From JALYXV01 sp963733505 (GTDB taxonomy: Bacteria; Actinomycetota; Acidimicrobiia; Acidimicrobiales; Palsa-688): 64,000 nucleotides of DNA. Shown one piece after another: positions 17,056 to 24,721 of the stretch. Location: the NCBI GenBank assembly GCA_963733505.1, contig CAVTDW010000023.1, positions 205,635 to 269,634 on the forward strand, read 5' to 3'. The notes under the pieces are model-generated. The model saw only the letters and a list, made by a program, of their open reading frames with translations. It did no database searches and had not been told where the DNA came from. The translations under genes and the position numbers were made by a program. The first letter of the stretch is position 1. Each line of letters begins with the position of its first letter.

Positions 17056-18036
17056 GTGAGCGACGCAGCGGTGGTGGTCGAAGGACTGCGGAAGAGCTAT
17101 GGCAGTTTCGAGGCCGTGAAGGGGATCAGCTTCGAGGTGGCGCCGGGCGAGACGTTCGGCTTCCTCGGCCCCAACGGGGCGGGCAAGTCGACCACCATTT
17201 CCATGCTGTGCACCTTGATCAAGCCCACCGGCGGGCGGGCGCTGGTCGACGGCTTCGACGTGGTGACCCATCGCACCGAGGTGCGGCGGCGCATCGGGCT
17301 GGTGTTCCAGGACACCACCCTCGACGACTACCTGACGGCGGAGGAGAACCTGCGTTTCCACGCCGAGTTGTACGGCGTGCGCCGGGAGGTGATCGACGAG
17401 CGGATGCGCAAGGTCCTCGAGATGGTCGGGTTGTGGGAGCGGCGCAAGAGCATCGTGCGCACGTTCTCGGGGGGTATGAAGCGGCGGCTGGAGATCGGGC
17501 GGGGGTTGCTGCACTCACCCCGGGTGCTGTTCCTCGACGAGCCGACGGTGGGGCTCGATCCCCAGACCCGGTCGTCGATCTGGGAGTACATCAACGAGCT
17601 CAAGGCCCGGGAAACGATCACCATCTTCCTCACCACCCACTACATGGACGAGGCGGAGAACTGCGACCGCATCGCCATCATCGACCACGGCGACATCGTG
17701 CGCATCGACACGCCCGAGGCGTTGAAGGCCAGCGTCGGCGAGGATCGGGTGGAGCTGCATGCGTCCGACAACGGGGCGGCCATCGCGGCCCTCGAGGATC
17801 GTTTCGGCCTGACGGCCACCATGAGTGAAGGGGCGGTGACGTTCCATGTGACCGGCGGCGAGGAGTTCATGCCCCGGTTGTTCGCCGACCTGGGCGTGCC
17901 GATCCAGTCGGTCCGGGTGAGCCGGCCGACGCTTGACGACGTGTTCATGAGCTACACCGGGCGCACCATCCGCGACGCCGAGGCGTCGGGCAACGAGATG
18001 ATGCGTTCGAGCCCGATCATGCGGATGCGGAGGTAG
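17056..18036 (+). CDS. Daunorubicin-resistance-type ABC transporter ATPase (DrrA-like)
   Basis: A 326-aa ABC ATPase. Walker A is GPNGAGKSTT (about residues 39-48), the Q-loop is in GLVFQDTTLDDYLTAEENL, the signature is TFSGGMKRRLEIGRG, Walker B is VLFLDEPTVGLDP, and the H-loop is TTHYMDEAENCDR. The C-terminal domain with RPTLDDVFMSYTGRTIRD is the DrrA hallmark. Such ATPases power export of drugs or lipids with a DrrB permease, which follows after 2 bp. The start is a GTG placed directly against an AT-rich palindrome, so the transcript may be leaderless. Confidence 0.93.
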   Translation: MSDAAVVVEGLRKSYGSFEAVKGISFEVAPGETFGFLGPNGAGKSTTISMLCTLIKPTGGRALVDGFDVVTHRTEVRRRIGLVFQDTTLDDYLTAEENLRFHAELYGVRREVIDERMRKVLEMVGLWERRKSIVRTFSGGMKRRLEIGRGLLHSPRVLFLDEPTVGLDPQTRSSIWEYINELKARETITIFLTTHYMDEAENCDRIAIIDHGDIVRIDTPEALKASVGEDRVELHASDNGAAIAALEDRFGLTATMSEGAVTFHVTGGEEFMPRLFADLGVPIQSVRVSRPTLDDVFMSYTGRTIRDAEASGNEMMRSSPIMRMRR

Positions 18037-18038
18037 AC

Positions 18039-18935
18039 GTGGCGGAGGTTGACGTGCCCGAGGTGGGCGTCGGCGTGGACTCGATTGACGTGGTGGGCGT
18101 GTCGGTGGCGGGCGGCACCCTCCGCGAGGACCTGCGCGCCGTCGCCATGGTCTGGAAAAGGGAGCTCATCCGCTACTTCCGCAATCGCATCCGGATCGTG
18201 ACGTCGCTGGCCCAGCCGGTGCTGTTCCTGTTCGTGCTGGGAAGCGGACTTTCGCCCATCGTGACGAGCGGAACCGGGCCCCACGTCGACTTCAAGACGT
18301 TCCTGTATCCCGGCGTGATCGCCATGACGATTCTGTTCACCGCCATCTTCTCGGCGGTGTCGATCGTGTGGGACCGGGAGTTCGGGTTCCTCCGGGAGAT
18401 GATGGTCGCCCCCGTCCGGCGGGGTGCCCTCGTCGTCGGCAAGACGCTCGGGGGGGCGTCGGTGGCCACCATGCAGGGCGTGATCATGCTGCTGTTGGGG
18501 CCGCTGGTGCACGTGCCCTACAACCCGGTGCTGATCGTCGAGATGCTGTTGCTCATGGCCCTGTGCGCCGTCATGCTGACGTCGATCGGCGTGCTGGCGG
18601 CCAGCCGCATGCAGCAGGTCGAGTCGTTCCAGGTGGTGATGCAGCTGTTCGTGCTGCCGATGTTCTTCCTGGCCGGGGCGGTGTTCCCCCTGACGGGGCT
18701 GCCCGCGTGGCTGTCGGCGCTGACCAAGATCGACCCGCTGGCCTACATCGTCGACCCCATGCGGCGGGCGGTCTTCGCCCATATCAACGTGTCCGCCGCG
18801 GCCCGCCAGAAGTTCAGTCCCGGCCTGCACTGGGGCCACTGGCAGCTACCGGTTCCTCTCGAAGTCGCCATGGTGCTGGCGGTGACCCTCGGCTGCCTGG
18901 CGGTCTCGGTCGCCATGTTCTCCAAGCAGGACTGA
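18039..18935 (+). CDS. ABC-2 permease of the DrrB family
   Basis: A 298-aa permease with a cytosolic N-terminus, then about six membrane helices. Helix 1 follows the family's WKRELIRYFRNRIRIVTSLAQP amphipathic stretch. Later features are YPGVIAMTILFTAIFSAVSIVWDREFGF and the conserved LPMFFLAGAVFPLTGLPAWL near residue 210. It pairs with the ATPase 2 bp upstream to form an exporter. In mycobacteria DrrABC exports lipids; here proximity to dpr genes suggests an envelope precursor, but a drug efflux role is equally possible. Confidence 0.9.
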   Translation: MAEVDVPEVGVGVDSIDVVGVSVAGGTLREDLRAVAMVWKRELIRYFRNRIRIVTSLAQPVLFLFVLGSGLSPIVTSGTGPHVDFKTFLYPGVIAMTILFTAIFSAVSIVWDREFGFLREMMVAPVRRGALVVGKTLGGASVATMQGVIMLLLGPLVHVPYNPVLIVEMLLLMALCAVMLTSIGVLAASRMQQVESFQVVMQLFVLPMFFLAGAVFPLTGLPAWLSALTKIDPLAYIVDPMRRAVFAHINVSAAARQKFSPGLHWGHWQLPVPLEVAMVLAVTLGCLAVSVAMFSKQD

Positions 18936-18985
18936 CGCTGGGATAACCGCTGGGCGACCGCGGGGCTCACCTACGATGGACGCCC

Positions 18986-19917
18986 GTGGGCGTCGACGTC
19001 ACCGCCATGACTGAGTCCGGGTCGCGGTGGCGTTCGTCGTTGGCCGCCGGCCTGATCGGGACGTCGCGGCCCAAGCAGTGGGTGAAGAACCTGCTGGTTT
19101 TTGCCGCTCCCGGGGCGGCGGGGGTACTGACCCACGGCCACGCCCTGCTCGACGCGGTGGACGCCTTCGTCATCTTCTGCATCGTGGCGAGTGGCGTCTA
19201 CTTCATCAACGACGCCCTGGACGTGGACGCGGACCGGTTGCATCCCCGCAAGCGTTTCCGCCCCGTCGCGGCCGGGGTGATCGGCGTGCGTCAGGCCCAG
19301 GCGATTGGCGCCGCGCTGGTCGCGGTGGGGGTGGCGTTGTCCGCGCTGGTCGGGATGCGGCTGCTCCTGGTGGTGGCGCTGTATGTCGGGGTACAGGTGG
19401 CGTACAGCGTGTGGCTGAAGCACGAGCCGGTTCTCGACCTGGCGGCGGTGGCTGCGGGCTTCGTGCTGCGGGCGATCGCCGGTGCCGTGGCGGTGGGGGT
19501 ACCGATCTCGCAGTGGTTCCTCATCGTGGCCACCTTCGGGAGCCTGTTCATGGTCACGGGGAAACGGTTCTCCGACCTGGGCGCCTTCGCGGAGGCGGGG
19601 GACGCGGTGTGCAGGCGGGGGCGCAATACAGCTTGGGGTTCCTCCGCTCGATCCTGGTGATGAGTGCCACGGTGAGCATCACGGCGTATTGCCTGTGGGC
19701 GTTCGAGAACGTGAAGGCGGTCACGCCCGGTGAAGGCGACGCCGCGGTGTGTTTCCAGCTCTCGATCGTGCCGTTCACCCTGGCGCTGATGCGCTACGGG
19801 CTCCTCGTCGACCAGGGCGAGGGTGGGGCGCCCGAGGACGTCGTGTTCGGCGACCGGTTGCTGCTGGTGCTCGGGTTGACCTGGGCCGTCGTTTTCGGCC
19901 TCGGCGTGTACCGCTAG
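18986..19917 (+). pseudogene. Decaprenyl-phosphate phosphoribosyltransferase, interrupted by a frameshift
   Basis: A UbiA-superfamily prenyltransferase (about 310 aa after joining two frames) that transfers 5-phosphoribose from PRPP to decaprenyl phosphate, the first step of arabinan precursor synthesis (DprP/UbiA, Rv3806c-like). The first Asp motif is NDALDVDADRLHPRKRFRP and the second region is YSVWLKHEPVLDLAAVAAGF. The frame then breaks near 19600-19620, after GKRFSDLGAFAEAGDA. The conserved end YSLGFLRSILVMSATVS through GLGVYR continues in the -1 frame to 19917. One missing base (or two extra) explains this. The start is the GTG at 18986 or an ATG at 19007. dprE1 starts 2 bp after the stop. 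Confidence 0.88.
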
Positions 19918-19919
19918 CA

Positions 19920-21332
19920 GTGGCGGGAGCGGGCGGCGGGGCCGCGGGCGGCGGCGGCGGCGGCCAGGCGGCCCCGGCGCTGTTGGCCGGCTGGGGACGA
20001 ACGGCTCCCACCGCGGCCCGGGTGCTGGTACCGGCGACGGTGCCTGAGGCCTGCCACGCCCTCGACTCGTCGGGGCCGCGGGGAATCATCGCCCGGGGGC
20101 TCGGGCGCAGCTATGGCGACGCCGCCCAAAACGCCGGGGGTGAGGTGCTGCTCACGACCGGGCTGGATCGGCTGCTGGCGCTCGACATCACCACCGCCAC
20201 GGCAACTGTCCAACCGGGCGTGAGCCTCGACTGGCTCATGCGGGCACTGCTGCCGCTCGGACTGTTCCCCATGGTGACCCCGGGAACCCGCCAGGTCACG
20301 GTGGGCGGCGCCATCGCCTCCGACATTCACGGCAAGAACCACCACGCCGACGGCAGCTTCGGCGACCACGTCAACCAGATCGTCCTGGAAACACCCGCCC
20401 TCGGCCCCATCACCGTGTCACCGACGACGCTGGCCGACTTCTTCTGGTCCACCACCGGCGGCATGGGCCTCACCGGCCTCATTGTCGAGGCGACCATCGG
20501 CCTGCTGCGGGTGGAAACCGCCCTGATGCGGGTCGACACGGCGCGCCTTGCCGATCTCGACGCCGTCATGGCGGCCATGGCCGGCTCCGACGACGAGTAT
20601 CGCTACTCCGTGGCTTGGGTCGACTCGCTGGCCCGGGGCCGATCGCTCGGGCGCTCGGTGCTGACCCGCGGCGATCACGCCCTCCAATCGGACCTGGAGC
20701 CGGGGCGACGGTCCCAGTCGCTCGGCTTCGCCCCCCGGGAACGGCTCCGGGCCCCCCCGTGGGTGCCCGGCGGGCTGCTGAACCCGTTGACGACGGCGGC
20801 GTTCAACGAGGCCTGGTTTCGAAAGGCGCCCCGCCGCCGGGTCGGCCAGCTCCAGGCGCTGGCATCGTTCTTTCATCCCCTCGACGGCGTCACCGGATGG
20901 AACCGGATCTACGGGCGGCGGGGGTTCGTCCAGTACCAGTTCGTGGTGCCCCTGGATCAGGGCGATGTGGTCCGCCAGGTGTTGGAAACCCTCGGCGCCC
21001 ACCGATGCCCATCGTTCTTGACGGTCCTCAAACGCTTCGGCCCGGCAAATCCGGGCCCGCTGTCCTTCCCCATGCCGGGGTGGACCCTGGCCCTCGACCT
21101 GCCGGCGTCGACCGACGGGCTGGGGGCACTGCTGGACCAGCTCGACCTCGACGTCGTGGCCGCCGGCGGCCGGGTGTACCTCGCCAAGGACTCCCGAATG
21201 CGCCCCGAGCTATTGGCCGCCATGTACCCGGAGCTGGATCGTTGGCGCAAGATTCGCCGCGAACTCGACCCCGACGGCCGGTTGTGCTCGGATCTGGCCC
21301 GGCGATTGTGGCCCTTGCAGGGCGACGGATGA
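19920..21332 (+). CDS. dprE1: Decaprenylphosphoryl-beta-D-ribose 2'-oxidase (DprE1-like)
   Basis: A 470-aa FAD enzyme of the VAO family that oxidises decaprenylphosphoryl-ribose to the 2'-keto form, first half of epimerisation to the arabinose donor. The PCMH FAD-binding signature is GLGRSYGDAAQN and VTVGGAIASDIHGKNHHADGS; the C-terminal part has RRGFVQYQFVVP, FGPANPGPLSFPMPG and YLAKDSRM. The mycobacterial inhibitor-target Cys387, which lies in GWNICVDFP, is replaced by Ala391 (GWTLALDLP). The start is the GTG at 19920, only 2 bp after dprP. A Gly/Ala-rich N-terminal tail of about 15 residues is unusual. It acts at the inner membrane or periplasm with DprE2. Confidence 0.93.
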   Translation: MAGAGGGAAGGGGGGQAAPALLAGWGRTAPTAARVLVPATVPEACHALDSSGPRGIIARGLGRSYGDAAQNAGGEVLLTTGLDRLLALDITTATATVQPGVSLDWLMRALLPLGLFPMVTPGTRQVTVGGAIASDIHGKNHHADGSFGDHVNQIVLETPALGPITVSPTTLADFFWSTTGGMGLTGLIVEATIGLLRVETALMRVDTARLADLDAVMAAMAGSDDEYRYSVAWVDSLARGRSLGRSVLTRGDHALQSDLEPGRRSQSLGFAPRERLRAPPWVPGGLLNPLTTAAFNEAWFRKAPRRRVGQLQALASFFHPLDGVTGWNRIYGRRGFVQYQFVVPLDQGDVVRQVLETLGAHRCPSFLTVLKRFGPANPGPLSFPMPGWTLALDLPASTDGLGALLDQLDLDVVAAGGRVYLAKDSRMRPELLAAMYPELDRWRKIRRELDPDGRLCSDLARRLWPLQGDG

Positions 21333-21363
21333 CGGGAACGAGAGGTACGAGAGGCGTGACGGT

Positions 21364-22125
21364 GTGAAGGACGGGCTCGGCAACGTCCAATCGGTGCTGC
21401 TGCTTGGGGGCACGTCGGAGATCGGACTGGCGATCGCCCGCCGGCTGGTCGGGCCGCGCCACGCGTCGGTCGTGCTCGCCGGCCGCGACCAGCCAGCGCT
21501 CAAGACCGCGGCGCAGGGGCTCCGCGACGGCGGCGCCGGACGGGTGGAGACGATCGACTTCGACGCCTTGGACACCGCCAGCCATGACTCGGTGCTCGAC
21601 GAGGCGCATCGGCTGGTCGGGGACCTCGACGTGGTCGTCGTGGCATTCGGACTGCTGGGCGAGCAGGCCACCGACGAAGCCGGCGGTGGGGGCGCCGTCC
21701 TTTTGGCGTCGGTCAACTATGTGGGTTCGGTGTCGGTATGCCTCGCAGCCGCCCGTCGGCTGCGGGCGCAGGGGCATGGCACGATCGTCGTCCTGTCGTC
21801 GGTTGCGGGCGAGCGGGTCCGCAAGGCCAACTACATCTACGGCTCGTCCAAGGCCGGCCTCGACGGCTTCGCCCAGGGACTGGGTGACGCCCTGCAGGGA
21901 TCGGGGGTCACGGTGCTGATCGTCCGGCCCGGTTTCGTCGCCACCAAGATGACCGAGGGCATGGCGCCGCCGCCACTGTCCACTACCGCCGATCGTGTGG
22001 CGTCGGCAACCGATCAGGCACTGCGGCAGGGCCGGGAGATCGTGTGGGTTCCCGGCGCACTGCGCTACGTCATGTCGGTCGCCCGCCACCTTCCCCGCCC
22101 CATCTTCCGGCGGCTGAAGATGTGA
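21364..22125 (+). CDS. dprE2: Decaprenylphosphoryl-2-keto-ribose reductase (DprE2-like SDR)
   Basis: A 253-aa short-chain dehydrogenase that reduces the keto intermediate from DprE1 to decaprenylphosphoryl-arabinose using NAD(P)H. The nucleotide-binding motif is LLGGTSEIGLAIARRL (about residues 12-27). The catalytic set is Ser in VVLSSVAG and Tyr-x-x-x-Lys in YIYGSSKAGLD. Downstream, IVRPGFVATKMTEGM is the usual SDR substrate-loop region. It follows dprE1 by 31 bp and is itself followed by a HAD phosphatase. The C-terminal RHLPRPIFRRLKM matches the basic tail of the family. Confidence 0.92.
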   Translation: MKDGLGNVQSVLLLGGTSEIGLAIARRLVGPRHASVVLAGRDQPALKTAAQGLRDGGAGRVETIDFDALDTASHDSVLDEAHRLVGDLDVVVVAFGLLGEQATDEAGGGGAVLLASVNYVGSVSVCLAAARRLRAQGHGTIVVLSSVAGERVRKANYIYGSSKAGLDGFAQGLGDALQGSGVTVLIVRPGFVATKMTEGMAPPPLSTTADRVASATDQALRQGREIVWVPGALRYVMSVARHLPRPIFRRLKM

Positions 22126-22131
22126 AGCGCC

Positions 22132-22168
22132 GATATGCGCGGGCCGATATGAAGGGGCGGATATGAAG
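22132..22168 (+). repeat. Short direct repeats between dprE2 and the HAD gene
   Basis: The octamer GATATGAA/GATATGCG with its GGGC(C/G) follow-on occurs three times in 37 bp (two copies are GATATGAAGGGGC). It looks like small tandem slippage rather than a regulatory element. Confidence 0.4.
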
Positions 22169-22178
22169 GGGCCGGGCG

Positions 22179-22781
22179 TTGGCGGCTGAGCCGCAAGGCG
22201 TGGCGGCGTTCGACTTCGACGGCACCATGATCCGAGGCGACAGTTTCATGCCCTTTCTGGTGCGGGCCGTGGGACCGGCCAAGTTCGGGCAGATCGTGAT
22301 CAGGTCGTCGGCGTCGACCGCCCAGGCATACCGGTTGGGCCGGCGCGACGCGTCGAAGGCGGTCCTGGTTCGACGGCTCCTGCGCGGCTACCCCGCCGAC
22401 CGTCTCGACGACCTCGGCCGGCGCTATGCGGTACTGCTGGCGCAGCGGATCCGCCCCCACATGGCCGAGCGGGTCACCTGGCACCAGCAGCGGGGCCACC
22501 GACTGGTGATCGTCTCGGCATCGCTCGACGTCTACCTCGCACCCACCGGTGTGGCGTTGGGATTCGACCATGTCCTGGCCACCCTCCTCGAGGTCGGTAC
22601 CGACGGACGGTTGACCGGACGGCTGCAGGGACCGAATGTTCGAGGTGTCGAGAAGTCGTCGCGGTTGCGGGCGTGGCTGGCTCGGGAACTCGACGGAGCC
22701 CCGTACCAACTGTGGGCCTACGGTGACAGCGCCGGTGACCGCGAGCTCCTGGCGATGGCCGATCACCCGGTTCGGGTCTGA
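22179..22781 (+). CDS. HAD-IB family phosphatase (SerB-like)
   Basis: A 200-aa haloacid dehalogenase-superfamily phosphatase of the IB subclass. Motif I is FDFDGTMIRGDSF (two aspartates), motif II is VIVSASLDVYL, the motif III lysine is in KSSRLRAWL, and motif IV is AYGDSAGDRELL. The start is a TTG at 22179; a GTG at 22200 is possible. It is the last gene of the dprP-dprE1-dprE2 run. The pathway needs a phosphatase between DprP and DprE1 to remove the 5-phosphate of decaprenylphosphoryl-phosphoribose. This enzyme is a plausible candidate, which is inference from position only. Confidence 0.85.
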   Translation: MAAEPQGVAAFDFDGTMIRGDSFMPFLVRAVGPAKFGQIVIRSSASTAQAYRLGRRDASKAVLVRRLLRGYPADRLDDLGRRYAVLLAQRIRPHMAERVTWHQQRGHRLVIVSASLDVYLAPTGVALGFDHVLATLLEVGTDGRLTGRLQGPNVRGVEKSSRLRAWLARELDGAPYQLWAYGDSAGDRELLAMADHPVRV

Positions 22782-22826
22782 GGGCCGCATGGACCCTGAG
22801 TCAGGAATTCTCCCGGAGAACTGCTC

Positions 22827-24638
22827 ATGGGGTTAATCTCTCGGGGCGTGAGACTCGCGGCAGCGCCCCGTCGGCAATCGCTCCATGTCGCTCTGGCAGT
22901 CCTCGCCATTTTGACCCTCAGCCTGGCCGGGACAGTGGCGCGGGCTTCGCGCGCCGGCGCGCTGGCCGGGCCGTATCCCGGCGCCAGCCTTTTCGTCGGC
23001 AACGGGACCCTCGCGTCGTCGCCCGCGACGGTGAATATGCCGGACATCGGTCATGTCGTGTTCGTCGTCGGCACCGACGGCGGTATCTGGTGGACGACCC
23101 AGTTCAAGCCTTGGAACGGCCTTGGCTCGCCTCCCGGCGGAATCATCGGCGATCCCGCCGTGGTCTCGTGGGGCCCGGGCCGGATCGACTTGTTCGTCGA
23201 GGGCGGGGACCACAAACTCTGGCAGCGGTGGACCGCCTGCAGCGGTTGTTCCTGGTCCGGGTGGTTCAAGCCCGTCGGTGACGACGGAACGCTGGCCTCG
23301 GCGCCGGCCGTGACGAGTTGGGCTCCCGGGCGGATCGATGTCGTCGTCCAGGGCACCGACGGCAGCACCTACCAGCGTGACTGGGACACCGATTCGTGGA
23401 GTGGCGGTTGGTTCAATCTGTTTGCCCCGCCCGTCCCGGCAACGATGGGCGAGCATGGAACGATCACGACCTGGGCGCCCGGTCGCCTGGATGTCTTCGT
23501 GCGGGCCAACAACAACCGGCTGTACCAGAACTTCTTTACCAACGGCTTCTGGCAGGGCTGGTTCCAACCGATGGGCACCGAGAAAGGCACCCTGGCCTCG
23601 GCTCCGGCAGCTGACACGTGGACCGGCGGAGTGGGCGGACACAACCATCTGACGGTGTTCGTCCAGGGCGCCGACGGTCACCTGTACCAGACCACCTTCG
23701 ACGGCGCCTGGAGCGCTTGGAACGTCGAAGGAGCCGATCAGGACGCCTTTGTCGGTTCGCCGGGCGTTCCGACCACCCGCCAAACCCAGCCCTACGTGCT
23801 CGTCCGTGGTACGGACAACCGGTGCTACCAGTTCCTGCCGGCCACATCGCAAGGCACTGGGCAGCAAGCCCAGGCTGCGGCTTTTATCGCGCAACGGGCG
23901 GGCTTCTCCAGTTTTACCTTAGTTGACACTCAGACACAAACACAAGTCTCGGGAGGATCGTTTGCCACGGCCATCCGGACCGCGTCGGTGATCAAGGTCC
24001 CTATCGCCATGGCACTGGAGTCCCGGGCGACGGCCCAGCACCGAGGCCTGACCGCGACGGAGCAATCGCTCCTCCATTCGATGATCACCCAATCGGACAA
24101 CGACGCGGCCACCGCCCTTTGGAACGAGGTGGGCGGCAGTCCTGCGGTCGTCGCCATGATGCGATCGCTGGGCGCCACCAACACCTCGCCGTATCCTTCG
24201 AGCCCCGACGCCTGGGGGTTCACGCTGAGTACCAGCCACGACCTTGCGATCGTTTTGGCGCAACTGGCTTCGGGCGTGCTCGGCCCATCGGGAACCAACG
24301 CCATCCTCACCCAGATGCACGAGGTGATCGCGTCTCAGTCCTGGGGCATCGGTGCCGCCCTTCCCGGTTCCGCCATCAAGAACGGTTGGTATCCCGACCC
24401 CGGCGATTGGCGGGTCAACTGCTTGGGCATCATCGGCGGCACGCGTTATGCCCTGGCGGTCATGACCCAGTACCCAATCGGACTCGGGCAGCTGTACGGG
24501 GAACATACGTGCCAGGGAGTGGCGGCTGCACTGTTCCCGTCGGGGTCGGTCGGTGTACGTGCGGTCGATGCGAACGCACTGCCGGCAGCCGCCCCGCCCG
24601 CCCTCACCGGCATCGGCATGACAGCCGACGGTGGCTGA
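22827..24638 (+). CDS. Secreted fusion: lectin-like beta-propeller plus class A beta-lactamase-fold serine hydrolase
   Basis: A 603-aa secreted protein. A signal peptide lies at residues 10-45 (LAVLAILTLSLAGTVARA). Residues about 55-345 hold repeated blades of the type (T/S)WAPGR(L/I)D(V/L)FV-x-G-x-D-x-x-LYQ, as in bacterial PLL-like/DUF346 fucose-lectin propellers. Residues about 360-590 form a serine beta-lactamase/D,D-peptidase-like domain with S387-x-x-K390 (SVIK), S423-D424-N425 and K518-N519-G520. This is the right order and spacing for a catalytic domain. It may act on peptidoglycan or simply be a beta-lactamase relative. The propeller would hold it on a sugar polymer. A related propeller occurs in the protein at 45498-47186. 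Confidence 0.85.
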   Translation: MGLISRGVRLAAAPRRQSLHVALAVLAILTLSLAGTVARASRAGALAGPYPGASLFVGNGTLASSPATVNMPDIGHVVFVVGTDGGIWWTTQFKPWNGLGSPPGGIIGDPAVVSWGPGRIDLFVEGGDHKLWQRWTACSGCSWSGWFKPVGDDGTLASAPAVTSWAPGRIDVVVQGTDGSTYQRDWDTDSWSGGWFNLFAPPVPATMGEHGTITTWAPGRLDVFVRANNNRLYQNFFTNGFWQGWFQPMGTEKGTLASAPAADTWTGGVGGHNHLTVFVQGADGHLYQTTFDGAWSAWNVEGADQDAFVGSPGVPTTRQTQPYVLVRGTDNRCYQFLPATSQGTGQQAQAAAFIAQRAGFSSFTLVDTQTQTQVSGGSFATAIRTASVIKVPIAMALESRATAQHRGLTATEQSLLHSMITQSDNDAATALWNEVGGSPAVVAMMRSLGATNTSPYPSSPDAWGFTLSTSHDLAIVLAQLASGVLGPSGTNAILTQMHEVIASQSWGIGAALPGSAIKNGWYPDPGDWRVNCLGIIGGTRYALAVMTQYPIGLGQLYGEHTCQGVAAALFPSGSVGVRAVDANALPAAAPPALTGIGMTADGG

Positions 24639-24721
24639 GCGCTTTCCATGCCAGATGGGTTGGCCCGTCCGTCGGGGCGACCACTAATCTCGCCCCTTCC
24701 GCCTCACCAGGAGACCGAGCA

